Source: Promethearchaeota archaeon (lineage in GTDB: Archaea; Asgardarchaeota; Lokiarchaeia; Sigyniarchaeales; SOKP01). Taken from it: DNA of 64,000 nt. The notes under the pieces are model-generated. The model did not search any database and was not told the origin of the DNA. It was given only the letters and a program-made list of their open reading frames with translations. The stretch lies in NCBI GenBank assembly GCA_016840085.1, contig JAEOTA010000088.1, forward strand, positions 84,517-148,516, written 5' to 3'. The position numbers and the translations under genes are program-made. Positions 25,009 through 35,000 of this stretch are shown here, one piece after another; the first letter of the stretch is position 1, and every line of letters begins with the position of its first letter.

Positions 25009-27561
25009 GTGCTTAAAGTGAAATTACATATAAGACTTACTCTATTTATTTCTTATCTTATTGGGTCAATTGCTTTTTTTTACATTTTTATTATAATTTT
25101 TCTTAATATGAGTACTATTGAACTTATAACAGATTGGAGTTTTATAATCACTGTTTTACTTTATTTTTTATCAATTGAAGAATTTTATCATTGGTTAAAA
25201 AATGGCAAAAGAAGTGAAATGAGTGATCTTGTTGCAATAATATTTTTCTTTTTCGTCATTTTTTTCTTTTCGAAGGATCTACTGACATCATTAATGGGCG
25301 CGTTTTCAATCTATTTATGGATAGGAGTTTTTGAATTGAAGGATTATCCAGTTTTAAATAAAATTTTAATAATATCGTTAGTCACATACAATATTATTTT
25401 TATCGCTGGCATATTTTCCTTTTATTTAGATGATCCTTTTTATATAAATACAAGTTTTGCTTTTTCTTTCTGGATTATCCTTATTATGGGATTTCTACTG
25501 TTTGGAAGGAAATATATAATGGTTTGGCGTTTTATGAGCCCTGAATACTTAATATTATTTCTCTATATTATCGCTTGGTTAGTTGTAGTTTTTATTAATC
25601 AGTATACCCCATTCGATTTGACTACATCAAATCCTATTGGTTCCAATCAATTTCGATTAATTGATTTCTTTTTGAATATTTATTTTATTTTAATTATAGT
25701 AAATTGGATAATTTATTTCATTTCAGGTATAATTTTAGACAAATTACTCGGTATTAAAAAAGTTGAAAATAAAAATGTAATAGATATTGTAAATGAAGTC
25801 AAACATAACGTTGGGATTAACGGTAAGGTTAAAATTGGGTTTGGAAAATATCCAATCTTGAATGCAATGGCATATGGCTCTATTTTTGATAAAAGAATCG
25901 CTGTTATAGCAGATGATATAAATGCTATTCCAGAAGACGAACTAAAAGGAATTGTAGCCCATGAATTGGCTCATACTAAAGGGAACCATACACTTATATT
26001 AACACTCATTACATCTATCGATCTTTTTTTGAGAATGCTTCTCGGTATCCCCGCTACTTATTACGATTACACTTTTGGAGACCCTCAAATTCCATTATTT
26101 ATGTTTATTCTTTTGAATTTATTAATATATGTAATTCTCTTTATTTTCGTAAGATTCTTAGAGGGGAGGGCAGATTTAAAAGCTAAAATTTCAGGATATG
26201 GGAATGAGCTTGTCAAGGCTTTATATAATTTAGAAAGTTTTTACGCGTCAGGTCGAGAAATTGGATTTAATACAATGTTATTATGTGAAGAAAAGATATC
26301 AAAAGATAATCAGCTATTAGATTATATGAACACAGCTTCATATTTATATCGTTCAATAATAAAACCTTCAAGAGCATCTCTTTTAGGTAATTTTATAAAC
26401 TCTCATCCACCAAGTTATTTTAGAATAGCAGCAATTTTAAGTGATGAACTAAAACCAAGTAAAGAGGCAATTCTTCCATTTATTTGTTTAAAAAAATCAA
26501 AACAAAAGAAGTACGCTCACAAATTTGAAAAATCAAGAGAAGAATTTAAAAGGATAGCAAATGAAAAATTTAAAGAGCTTTTTCAAATTAATGATATCTC
26601 TTTATTAATGAATAATCTTAAGAGAAAGGACTTTTATAAATATGAACTTAATAAAGATTACATCTTTAAAAATAAAATTACTGATGAGATTATCCTTGGC
26701 AACTTAGAGAATATACGATTTATTGATGATATTTGTGAAAGTGTTCAATTTATTATTACAAATTTGAAAACTAATAAAACCCAATATTTGGAATCCTCAA
26801 TGTATACCCGTAATCAAATTGATTTGAATGAAACATATTTTTTCAAGAAAGATAATCCTTTAATTTTAAGAGATATTAATTTAAAAGCTGATCAAAACGA
26901 AAAGGGATTCATTGTTTTTTTAGATAAAGAACAAAATCAAGTTTTTAAACCTATTTTAAAAACAAAATTACCAAATTCAATAGGATTAATTAAAAATCTT
27001 AAAGGTATTAGTATCTTTCTAAAATTAAAGGGAAACTTAAAAATATTAACATGTCTAAGCATATCTACCGCTAACAATTATGATGAATATAAGATAACCT
27101 TATCTAATCCAAATGCTACTAGAAATCAAGATCAAGAAATCTTGAATTATACTCTTAAAGAATTAATTATTAAACCCAAAAAGATATATTTACCGATTAG
27201 TAAAGATAAAAGTTTTAGAAAATCCGAAGTTGAAGTAATAAATTGGTTAATACAAAATAAAATTCTAACACATATTTATCTTAAAAAACCCGTAAATAAT
27301 TTAGAAACTGGATTTATTACAAGAATTATCTTTGAATCCAAGAGTTTAAAGACACAGAAAAAAGAAGAAAAAGAAGAAAATATCATTTATTTAAGAAATA
27401 TTTTTGAAAATGAAATTAAGATACCATACGATAAAGTAGATTTGATTGCTTTTGAGTATAATAGCGTAATGATTCAAATCAAATCTGCTACTAGCATTTC
27501 TAGTCGTTTAGGTTATAGGATCTTAAAGAAATTTAAACCTGAAAGGATTATAATGACTTAA
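25009..27561 (+). CDS. M48-family membrane metalloprotease with large C-terminal extension
   Basis: An 850-residue protein. Residues 1-240 hold about seven membrane helices; then comes an M48/HtpX peptidase core with GIVAHELAHTKGNH (H318, E319, H322) and the third-ligand region EGRADLKA (E385) between two further membrane segments. Residues about 430-480 (NSHPPSYFRIA) are the typical M48 C-terminal motif. The remaining 370 residues are a soluble beta-rich region I do not recognise, far longer than HtpX (about 290 residues in total). GTG is the assigned start, 9 bases after the ALG7-like stop, so it is in that operon. Role probably membrane protein quality control. Confidence 0.82.
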   Translation: MLKVKLHIRLTLFISYLIGSIAFFYIFIIIFLNMSTIELITDWSFIITVLLYFLSIEEFYHWLKNGKRSEMSDLVAIIFFFFVIFFFSKDLLTSLMGAFSIYLWIGVFELKDYPVLNKILIISLVTYNIIFIAGIFSFYLDDPFYINTSFAFSFWIILIMGFLLFGRKYIMVWRFMSPEYLILFLYIIAWLVVVFINQYTPFDLTTSNPIGSNQFRLIDFFLNIYFILIIVNWIIYFISGIILDKLLGIKKVENKNVIDIVNEVKHNVGINGKVKIGFGKYPILNAMAYGSIFDKRIAVIADDINAIPEDELKGIVAHELAHTKGNHTLILTLITSIDLFLRMLLGIPATYYDYTFGDPQIPLFMFILLNLLIYVILFIFVRFLEGRADLKAKISGYGNELVKALYNLESFYASGREIGFNTMLLCEEKISKDNQLLDYMNTASYLYRSIIKPSRASLLGNFINSHPPSYFRIAAILSDELKPSKEAILPFICLKKSKQKKYAHKFEKSREEFKRIANEKFKELFQINDISLLMNNLKRKDFYKYELNKDYIFKNKITDEIILGNLENIRFIDDICESVQFIITNLKTNKTQYLESSMYTRNQIDLNETYFFKKDNPLILRDINLKADQNEKGFIVFLDKEQNQVFKPILKTKLPNSIGLIKNLKGISIFLKLKGNLKILTCLSISTANNYDEYKITLSNPNATRNQDQEILNYTLKELIIKPKKIYLPISKDKSFRKSEVEVINWLIQNKILTHIYLKKPVNNLETGFITRIIFESKSLKTQKKEEKEENIIYLRNIFENEIKIPYDKVDLIAFEYNSVMIQIKSATSISSRLGYRILKKFKPERIIMT

Positions 27562-27599
27562 AAAAGTTTAAAATTAAAGTACCTTTCAAACAGTTAATA

Positions 27600-28523
27600 A
27601 TGGTAGGGAAAATTAGAAGTATTATACATCTATTGCGAATACGTCAGTATTATAAAAATGTAATGGTATTTGCAGGGATTTTTTTTAGTGAAAAACTATT
27701 TGATACATCTCTTTATTTTAACCTTATATTAGGTTTTGTACTTTTATGCTGTGCCTCTTCCTTTAATTATATTATTAATGATATTAGAGATATCGAAAGT
27801 GATAAAAAACATCCAGAAAAGTTGAAAAAAAGACCCCTTGCCTCTGGAGCTCTATCTCTATATTTCGCTATAATAATATTATTTGCATTAGCTGGTTTAA
27901 TTATATTATCTCTTATTTTCCTAATTCCTAATATAGGTCTTATCTTTATGATTGCTTTAATAATCATAACTGGTCAACTTTATAATCATGTTTTCAAGAA
28001 ATTTGCTTTCATTGATATTCTTATTCTATCTACTGGATATTTATGGAGAACATTAGCAGGATGCATGATAATTGAGGAATATGTTTCTGCATGGTTATTT
28101 TTAGCTATTTTTGAGGTAGCTATCTTTTTAAGCATAGCTAAGAGAAAAGGGGATTTGAAATTTCTTGAGAAAGATATAGCAGTCGAGCATAAGAAGGTCT
28201 ATGATCAATACTCTTTAAAGTTATTAGATCAATTTCACATCATCATTGCAGGCTCTTTGTTTATGACTTATTCTCTCTACCTAATTTTAAAATTTAATTT
28301 ATTTGAGCCTGGAATCGCCAATTTTTATGAATATATTGCAATAATTACAATCCCTTTAGCTTTATATATTCTTATGAGATATATGTATTTGACTTCAGCA
28401 AAACCAGAAATTGCCCGCAATACCGAGAAAGCATTTCTGGATAAAGGAATTGTGATTGCCGGATTATTACTAATAATTATTCTATTTTTCTCTTTCTATT
28501 TCGATATAGTATTTAATATTTGA
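27600..28523 (+). CDS. UbiA-family prenyltransferase, DPPR-synthase-like
   Basis: A 307-residue polytopic membrane protein with the UbiA Asp motif NDIRDIESDKKHPEK followed by KRPLASG, and the N-terminal LRIRQYYKNVMVFAG. These match decaprenyl-phosphate phosphoribosyltransferase-type members, which attach 5-phosphoribose to a polyprenyl phosphate to make a sugar-lipid donor. The second Asp motif region is less clear (KRKGDLKFLEKD). Third gene of the ALG7-M48-UbiA operon (39-base gap), so a role in lipid-linked sugar synthesis is likely. Confidence 0.8.
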   Translation: MVGKIRSIIHLLRIRQYYKNVMVFAGIFFSEKLFDTSLYFNLILGFVLLCCASSFNYIINDIRDIESDKKHPEKLKKRPLASGALSLYFAIIILFALAGLIILSLIFLIPNIGLIFMIALIIITGQLYNHVFKKFAFIDILILSTGYLWRTLAGCMIIEEYVSAWLFLAIFEVAIFLSIAKRKGDLKFLEKDIAVEHKKVYDQYSLKLLDQFHIIIAGSLFMTYSLYLILKFNLFEPGIANFYEYIAIITIPLALYILMRYMYLTSAKPEIARNTEKAFLDKGIVIAGLLLIIILFFSFYFDIVFNI

Positions 28524-28833
28524 AATCTGAGAAAAGAAATCCCATTTTTTACCCACTTCTAAGCTCTCAAGAGTTAGATACAGTATAATTCAAATATATT
28601 GATAATTCCTAAATAGAGGGGTACAATAATAAATAAAACTACAATACAGAATAAATTCTCAAATTCCGAAGACTTATTTATATTTATGATTGCCATACAT
28701 ACAATAAATAGTTATGATTTCAAGAAATAATAAAAAAAAAAAGATAAAACTTATAAGTATACGAATTTAACAACATATTTAACAACATATATAAAAAAAA
28801 TTAAAAACACACACAATATATAGTGAATTCAAT
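28524..28833 (+). other. Intergenic region, 310 bases
   Basis: Separates the UbiA gene from the peptide-transporter operon. The left 230 bases are featureless AT-rich sequence; the right part holds the tandem repeat and TATA-like element listed separately. No ORF. Confidence 0.4.
28766..28798 (+). promoter_or_regulatory. Putative promoter with tandem 12-bp operator-like repeat
   Basis: Two exact tandem copies of TTTAACAACATA (28766-28777 and 28778-28789) run into a TATATAAAA box (28788-28796), about 40 bases before the ATG of the substrate-binding protein. A TATA box at this distance fits an archaeal promoter with a short leader. The repeats occupy the position where an activator or repressor would bind just upstream of TBP. 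Confidence 0.45.
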
Positions 28834-30636
28834 ATGGAAAAGAAAAATTTAGCAATAATTGTCTTAGCTATTGCACTCGCTGCTTCAGGAGTTGGCAATG
28901 TTATTCTTGGCGTTATGACTGGATTTGTCCAATTAGCTCCCGAAGAGAAACAAACATTGGTTATTGGCTATGGATCAAATCCTGCAGAGCTTGATCCTCT
29001 TGATACATGGGACGTACCTTCCCACAATATGCAACACCAGGTTGTAGAAGGTCTAGTTAAATATGATATAACAACTCATCCTAATTATACGATAAAACCT
29101 GTACTTGCTGAATCTTGGGAATGGATTAGTGCCTCAGAAATCAAATTTAACATAAGAAAGGGTGTGAGATTCCATGATGGAGAATTGTGTACTGCTGAAG
29201 AAATAAAATGGAATTTTGAAAGAGTTCAGTGGTTTATTAATGCCAGTGGTGATCTTCCTGCTAATGAAACTTCTTGGCCAGCATTTCCAGGGTCATTATA
29301 CTTTTTCTCTGATGGTACCCCTATCTTTAAAGAGTTTAGAGCAGATAGTACATATGAGTTTACAATAGTCACAACTAAACCTATGTCAGCGTTATTAGAT
29401 TTACTTTGTTTTAGTGCAACCTATATTATGTCACCTGCTTCTACCCCTAGATATACATATCTAGATTTAGCAGAGGATATTCTAGTTGGTACTGGTCCTT
29501 ATGAATATATACGCTTTGAAAGAGATAAAGAAATAAGATTGGAGGTTAATGAACATTACTGGGGTGAAAAACCCTATTTTGAAGAAGTAGTAATGTATAT
29601 CATCGAAGATGATACAGCTAGAATGACTGCTGGGTTAGCTGGAGTATTTGATCTGGTTGGCGGTGTACCAAAGTCATTTATTGACACATTTAAAGCTGAC
29701 GATGATTTCATTGTGAAAGATGTTGGTGAAGATCTCTGCTACTGGTACTTAGAAATTTACTGTGGACCAAAAGATGAAAATGGGGATTGGCTTGAAACAG
29801 GTTCTAATAAATATCAAGCCCAGAAAAATCCTGCATACTTGAGACGAGCTCTTGCATATGCGGTCAACTATTCATATATCTGGGAAGAAATTAAAGCTGG
29901 ATATTCTGTTGAAGGAACCACAGCAGTTCCTAGGACTATGCCTGGAAATAATGCATCTGTTGTCCAGGCAAGTGACGAGAAATTCGATTGGGAGGACAAT
30001 GTCGAGAAAGCAAGACAACTCTTGAAAGATAATGCTGCTGATATAGTAACAAGAGGAGGAATGAATGTTTCTGGATTCGCTGTTGATAAAGATTCGGATT
30101 GGAAAGGTAAAAATATCCTTGGAAGAAAACTTGCATTAAACAGACACTTTGGAAGCGTTACTAATCTCCGGTTAAATCAATTAATGGCAGCAAACTTTGA
30201 TTTGCTTGGAATCCAAACTGAAGAAACAATAAGACATTGGGATCCCTATTTAGAAACAGGAGAAAACACTCCGTGGGAGATGGATATTGGATATGTTGGA
30301 TGGTGTCCAGATTACCTAAATCCATTCAATATGATTGATCCATTATTCAACTTAGCTTCTGGCTCATGCTTTTCACGAATTAATGATACCAGCCCTGGGG
30401 GTTTAACAGCATTAATGGAAGCTGCTGCAGCTGAAACTGATAGGGATACTCAATTAGATCTTTATAGGGACATCCAATCATTAATTTATGATGTAGAACG
30501 TCCATTAAATCCAGCAAGCCACACTCATATCTCAGGTTGGTCTGATTTGGTACAATCAACTCATAAGGCCAACTTAATGAAACCATACACTACTTTGTCA
30601 TATACTGAATATGCTCTATTCTACTGGGAAGATTAA
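28834..30636 (+). CDS. Oligopeptide/dipeptide ABC transporter substrate-binding protein (family 5)
   Basis: A 600-residue solute-binding protein. The N-terminus has a membrane anchor (LAIIVLAIALAASGVGNVIL) with no lipobox, so it is held on the outer face of the cytoplasmic membrane. The SBP family 5 core follows: LVIGYGSNPAELDPLDTWD, VVEGLVKYD, WISASEIKFNIRKGVRFHDG, VGTGPYEYIRFERDKEI, and YLRRALAYAVNYSYIW. Binds peptides or related solutes for the permease encoded downstream. Separated from the permease genes by 446 bases and an oligo-T tract, so expression of the abundant binding protein may be set apart. Confidence 0.93.
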   Translation: MEKKNLAIIVLAIALAASGVGNVILGVMTGFVQLAPEEKQTLVIGYGSNPAELDPLDTWDVPSHNMQHQVVEGLVKYDITTHPNYTIKPVLAESWEWISASEIKFNIRKGVRFHDGELCTAEEIKWNFERVQWFINASGDLPANETSWPAFPGSLYFFSDGTPIFKEFRADSTYEFTIVTTKPMSALLDLLCFSATYIMSPASTPRYTYLDLAEDILVGTGPYEYIRFERDKEIRLEVNEHYWGEKPYFEEVVMYIIEDDTARMTAGLAGVFDLVGGVPKSFIDTFKADDDFIVKDVGEDLCYWYLEIYCGPKDENGDWLETGSNKYQAQKNPAYLRRALAYAVNYSYIWEEIKAGYSVEGTTAVPRTMPGNNASVVQASDEKFDWEDNVEKARQLLKDNAADIVTRGGMNVSGFAVDKDSDWKGKNILGRKLALNRHFGSVTNLRLNQLMAANFDLLGIQTEETIRHWDPYLETGENTPWEMDIGYVGWCPDYLNPFNMIDPLFNLASGSCFSRINDTSPGGLTALMEAAAAETDRDTQLDLYRDIQSLIYDVERPLNPASHTHISGWSDLVQSTHKANLMKPYTTLSYTEYALFYWED

Positions 30637-31082
30637 ATATAAATAGCTATAAATATATACATTTAAAACTTAACAAATTAATCTTTTTTTTTTTTCTACT
30701 TATTTAATTATATTGTAATTATTAGATTCAAAAATGGTGTTTTGATATCAATTTATAAATCTACACTTCTTTTTGAATTTATTTTAGAAGTAATAAACGA
30801 TTTAAGTTAAGTAAATGCATATTTACAGCTGTGTCTCTCTATAATTACGATTTGTGAGGATAATTTGATTGTGTTAATTTTAATTAAATTAAGATTTAAA
30901 TAATTAGTATCTACCAAAATTTATTACCATAATTAAAATATATAGGATGCACATGTCAAGATAAGTTAATGATTTCTCAAACAAATGGAATATTTAATAA
31001 AGGATCAAATCTAAATAATTTTAAGTTTTCAATTTACATAATAATGTAAAAATTCACTTACAAATTGGTTCGAGAATAGACG
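30637..31082 (+). other. Intergenic region, 446 bases
   Basis: Lies between the substrate-binding protein and the rest of its transporter operon. It holds the oligo-T tract listed separately and a hairpin-forming GTAAATGCATATTTAC (30811-30826, 6-bp arms, GCAT spacer) that could be an operator or RNA stem. No ORF is evident. Confidence 0.35.
30684..30695 (+). terminator. Oligo-T terminator after the substrate-binding protein gene
   Basis: A run of 12 T about 48 bases after the stop codon, without a strong upstream hairpin. Archaeal RNA polymerase terminates at such U-rich tracts. Confidence 0.5.
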
Positions 31083-31568
31083 ATGAAATTTTCGAAAATT
31101 CACCTTGGTCGGCAAGGAAATTTTATATTAGGGTTATTATTGCTTTATTTTGTATTATTTGGATATATAGCTAATGCATATCCAAGATACATAGATGTAG
31201 ATTTAAATAAAACCGTTCAATCAGCAATTGGGCTAAAATTAATCTTTTTATATCAAATATTTTTTAATATAAGGACATTCTGGTCATTTATAATTCTTTT
31301 TGCTATTATTTTTTTCGTTGCACTTAGAGAACCATTTTATGAATACGCAATTAGAAATAGTATATGGTATATTCCAGCAATACTTATAATGTCGTGGATT
31401 TGGTATTGGATACTCTATGGTTTTGATCCTACTGTGTTTTATATTTATTTTATTAGAGTTGAAGGTTATATAACAATATTGACCCTATTAGGTACTAATC
31501 TATCAGCGGCAATATTAGCTTCTGTAATAAATGAGAAGCGAAAATTGATGCGAGAAATTGAAATTTAA
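31083..31568 (+). CDS. Unknown four-helix membrane protein in the peptide transporter operon
   Basis: Not recognised. The 161-residue protein has about four membrane helices (residues 15-35, 60-80, 92-112, 130-150) and a short basic C-terminal tail NEKRKLMREIEI. It starts 25 bases upstream of the permease genes on the same strand and so is probably co-transcribed with them. It may be an accessory membrane subunit of the transporter or a small lineage-specific protein. Confidence 0.55.
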   Translation: MKFSKIHLGRQGNFILGLLLLYFVLFGYIANAYPRYIDVDLNKTVQSAIGLKLIFLYQIFFNIRTFWSFIILFAIIFFVALREPFYEYAIRNSIWYIPAILIMSWIWYWILYGFDPTVFYIYFIRVEGYITILTLLGTNLSAAILASVINEKRKLMREIEI

Positions 31569-31592
31569 TCAAAAATATTAAGAGGTATAATA

Positions 31593-32624
31593 ATGAGTTT
31601 ATTAAAATATATAATTAGAAGAATTATAGTAATGATTCCTGTATTGTTCGGTGTATTAACCTTAACCTTTATACTTACTCGATTGATGCCTGACAACCCT
31701 GTCACTGCTCGATTAGCTGCTGCTGGAGTACATAACGCCGCACCAGAAGTCGTCCAACAGATGAAATGCCAACTTGGACTCTGTGATCCAATAATTATAC
31801 AATATTTTCGATATATAGGCGAAGTATTTACTGGTCAGTGGGGAGTATCTGTGTCTATTGTCCACAATCAAGAAGTTTGGGATCTAGTAATGGGGAGGAT
31901 GCCTTTAACAGTAGATTTAACACTATTTTCTATTGTAATTGCTTCATTTATAGGAATTAAGGCAGGAGTTTTTTCTGCAGTCCATAGAAATAGAACACCT
32001 GATACTGTTGTTAGAGGCCTCGCTTTAGTAGGAGTGGCAATTCCAGTATTTTTTCTCGGAATGTTACTTCAATATACGCTAGGTTATCAATTACATTGGT
32101 TTGAACCAACGGGTTATCTAACTCCTACAAATCAAAATCCTCCATTTGTCACTGGTTTCATCTTGATTGATTCACTTTTATCGGGACAATGGTATTTAAT
32201 TGGAGATTATTTATGGCATATGTTTCTACCTGTATTTTGTTTATCATTTATAATGCTGGCAGGGATAACAAGACAAACACGTTCCAGCATGCTGGAAGTG
32301 ATGGAACAAGATTTTGTAAGAACAGCTAGAGCAAAAGGTTGTAAAGAAAAAGTAGTTATACATTCACACGCATTAAGAAATGCCCTTATTCCCACTGTAA
32401 CTATTATTGGATTGAGTATTGCAGGTTTATTAGGGGGTGCAGTTCTAACTGAGGCCACCTTTGGTTTAAATGGAATGGGAAAATTATTTATTGATGCTAT
32501 TTTGCTCTCTGATTATTGGGTAATATCCGCATTGGTGTTTATGATAACAATCATCTTCATTGTAGCAAATTTATTTACAGATGTTATCTATGCAATACTA
32601 GATCCAAGAATAAGATACACATAA
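31593..32624 (+). CDS. dppB: Peptide ABC transporter permease, DppB/OppB type
   Basis: A 343-residue permease with six membrane helices. The N-terminus YIIRRIIVMIPVLFGVLTLT and the cytoplasmic EAA loop DFVRTARAKGCKEKVVIHSH with ALRNALIPT are typical of DppB/OppB. Forms the translocation pore with the next gene product. Preceded by AGAGGT eight bases before the ATG, a plausible ribosome-binding site. Confidence 0.95.
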   Translation: MSLLKYIIRRIIVMIPVLFGVLTLTFILTRLMPDNPVTARLAAAGVHNAAPEVVQQMKCQLGLCDPIIIQYFRYIGEVFTGQWGVSVSIVHNQEVWDLVMGRMPLTVDLTLFSIVIASFIGIKAGVFSAVHRNRTPDTVVRGLALVGVAIPVFFLGMLLQYTLGYQLHWFEPTGYLTPTNQNPPFVTGFILIDSLLSGQWYLIGDYLWHMFLPVFCLSFIMLAGITRQTRSSMLEVMEQDFVRTARAKGCKEKVVIHSHALRNALIPTVTIIGLSIAGLLGGAVLTEATFGLNGMGKLFIDAILLSDYWVISALVFMITIIFIVANLFTDVIYAILDPRIRYT

Positions 32625-32645
32625 AGAAAAAAATAGGTAAAAAAA

Positions 32646-33653
32646 ATGGAAAAATCTTATGTAGTAGTAGAAGAAGAATTAGAAGAAGTGGAAGAGAAAG
32701 AAAAAATTATAAGAAATATTTTATCTTGGATTTCTAAGAATATTAAATTTCTTGTCCTTCCAGGATCTAGAATAGAAGAATTATCAACTCGTCAATTCGA
32801 ATATGAAAAAAATACTAGTAAAAGAAATCTAATACTACGATTAAAAAATCCATTGACTATTTTAGGGTTTTGTATCATCTTTTTTATTATAACTTTAGCT
32901 GTGTACGCACCATGGTTATCTCCTCAAAGTTTTGAAGATGCAATGCTACCTCATAGTGGTTCATGGAATCCTCCATCTCCAGAACATCCTTTTGGACAGA
33001 CAGTTATGGGGGGTGATATATTATCACGATTAATATGGGGCGCTAGGACTTCTTTAACAATCTCTTTACCATCGATTTCCATTAGTGTAAGTGGTGGTAT
33101 AATATTAGGTGTTATTTCAGCATACTATGGTGGATGGGTTGATTCTATAATAATGAGGATCTGTGATATCTTTCTTGCTTTTCCAGCATTAGTTCTTTCA
33201 TTAGTCCTTATAGGTATTTTGGGTCCCACTATTGAGGTCATTTTATTGGTGTGGGGATTTTTAGGAATTCCTATCTATGCAAGACTGATTAGAGGTAGTG
33301 TTTTACAGGCTCGTGAACTTCCTTATATAGAGGCAGCTAGAGTTGCTGGTGCAGGAAGTTGGAGAATTATGTTTCGCCACATTTTACCTAACGTAATACA
33401 GCCGATTATTGTGTTTTTTACTTTTGATATTGGTGCTTATATCTTAGGTTTAGCAGGACTTTCTTTTCTTGGTATGAATCAATCTGTGTTGATTGAATGG
33501 GGAAATGATATTAGCGTGGCAAGAGAGAATCCTTATGATGCACCTTGGGCGGGTTTATGGCCTGGATTTATGATCTTCCTAACTGTTTTAGGTTTTATGT
33601 TAGTTGGTGATGGCTTAAGGGATGCTTTAGATCCACGATTGAAAAACTTATAA
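32646..33653 (+). CDS. dppC: Peptide ABC transporter permease, DppC/OppC type
   Basis: A 335-residue second permease subunit. An acidic N-terminal tail (EEELEEVEEKEK, residues 8-20) and a cytoplasmic stretch precede the OppC N-terminal domain (LRLKNPLTILGFCIIFFIIT) and the permease core with EHPFGQTVMGGDILSRLIWG and the EAA loop YIEAARVAGAGSWRIMFRHI. The acidic N-terminal tail is longer than in bacterial DppC. Follows dppB by 21 bases. Confidence 0.95.
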   Translation: MEKSYVVVEEELEEVEEKEKIIRNILSWISKNIKFLVLPGSRIEELSTRQFEYEKNTSKRNLILRLKNPLTILGFCIIFFIITLAVYAPWLSPQSFEDAMLPHSGSWNPPSPEHPFGQTVMGGDILSRLIWGARTSLTISLPSISISVSGGIILGVISAYYGGWVDSIIMRICDIFLAFPALVLSLVLIGILGPTIEVILLVWGFLGIPIYARLIRGSVLQARELPYIEAARVAGAGSWRIMFRHILPNVIQPIIVFFTFDIGAYILGLAGLSFLGMNQSVLIEWGNDISVARENPYDAPWAGLWPGFMIFLTVLGFMLVGDGLRDALDPRLKNL

Positions 33654-33705
33654 TTAAATCTTACATTTTTTTTTAATAATTTTAACTATAGGAAAAAAGG
33701 GAATA

Positions 33706-34968
33706 ATGGAAATAGTAGAAAATGAGAAAGAAGCCGTAGCTACTGCTAAAATTGAATCAAAACCTTGGAAAAAATTACTCGAAGTTAAGAATTTAAAAAC
33801 ATATTTTTATACTGAAGAAGGTATAGTTAAAGCAGTTGATGGAGTAAATTTTGACATTTATGAGGATGAAGTCCTTGGTCTTGTTGGTGAAACAGGATGC
33901 GGTAAATCTGTTACAGCACTTTCAATTTTACAACTTGTAAGAGCCCCAGGTAAAATCATTGATGGAATAACCATCTTTAAAGGAGAGAATCTTTTAGAAT
34001 TAAAGGAAAATGAGATGCGTGAGCGTCGTGGTAAGGACATTACTATGATCTTTCAAGATCCTTTAAATTCTCTCAATCCTGTATTTACAGTCGGTAAACA
34101 AATTTCAGAGGTCTTCTTATTACATCAAGAAACAGATCTTAAAAGAGGACTTGATAATCGTTTATTAGAAAGAGCAAAAAAAAAAGAAGAAAAAAATAAT
34201 TTAAAAGCATTACTTGAGGATGAAGAAAGCGGCTTATCAGAGGAAGAGAAGAACGAAATTAAAGCCAAAATTAAAGAGCTTAAAAAAGAAACAGCTCATA
34301 TCCCCAAATTAGAAGAGATAAAATGGGAGTGGGCTGAAAAAATAATAACTGAAGTAGGGATTCCAGATGCAAGTGGAATATTAAAACGATATCCTCATGA
34401 ATTAAGTGGCGGTATGAGACAACGTGTCATGATAGCTATGGCACTTTCATGTAATCCAGCACTTCTGATTGCAGATGAGCCTACTACTGCTTTAGATGTT
34501 ACAATTCAGGCTCAAATTCTTGATTTGATGAAAGGTTTGAAAGAAAGATTTAAAACTTCAATCCTTATTATAACTCACGACTTGGGAATTATAGCTGAAT
34601 TGTGCGATAGAGTTGCTGTAATGTATAGTGGCAATATCGTTGAATATGCAACCGCAGAACATTTATTCCAAAATCCACGTCATCCATATACAATAGGATT
34701 GATTGGAGCGATTCCAAGTATAGAAAAAAAGGATCAAAAATTACAAACTATTCGAGGAATGGTCCCAAATCTCATTTATCCCCCATCAGGTTGTAGATTC
34801 CATCCCAGATGTGATCATAGACTTGAAATTTGTGATAAAATCAAGCCACAATTAACTGAAATTGCTGATAGATATTTTGTGGCTTGCCATCTTTTTGATC
34901 CAAAGTATAAAGATTCACCTAAATATGTGTGGACTGAAGAAGAAAAAGAAGTTTCTTTGAGAGTATAA
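33706..34968 (+). CDS. dppD: Peptide ABC transporter ATPase, DppD/OppD type
   Basis: A 420-residue ATPase with Walker A GETGCGKS, Q-loop IFQDPLNSLNPVFTVG, signature LSGGMRQRV, Walker B LLIADEPTTALD and H-loop THD. The C-terminal oligopeptide-transporter motif GCRFHPRCDHRLEIC is present. Between Q-loop and signature there is a charged coiled-coil-like insertion of about 60 residues (145-205, rich in Lys and Glu), longer than usual. Energises uptake together with the DppF-type ATPase that follows. Confidence 0.95.
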   Translation: MEIVENEKEAVATAKIESKPWKKLLEVKNLKTYFYTEEGIVKAVDGVNFDIYEDEVLGLVGETGCGKSVTALSILQLVRAPGKIIDGITIFKGENLLELKENEMRERRGKDITMIFQDPLNSLNPVFTVGKQISEVFLLHQETDLKRGLDNRLLERAKKKEEKNNLKALLEDEESGLSEEEKNEIKAKIKELKKETAHIPKLEEIKWEWAEKIITEVGIPDASGILKRYPHELSGGMRQRVMIAMALSCNPALLIADEPTTALDVTIQAQILDLMKGLKERFKTSILIITHDLGIIAELCDRVAVMYSGNIVEYATAEHLFQNPRHPYTIGLIGAIPSIEKKDQKLQTIRGMVPNLIYPPSGCRFHPRCDHRLEICDKIKPQLTEIADRYFVACHLFDPKYKDSPKYVWTEEEKEVSLRV

Positions 34969-35000
34969 AATTGAAAATTCAATATTAATTACCAAAAAAA

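Noticed and set aside
31055..31080. GGTTCGAGAAT as a tRNA T loop
   Set aside because: No acceptor, anticodon or T stem can be drawn around it.
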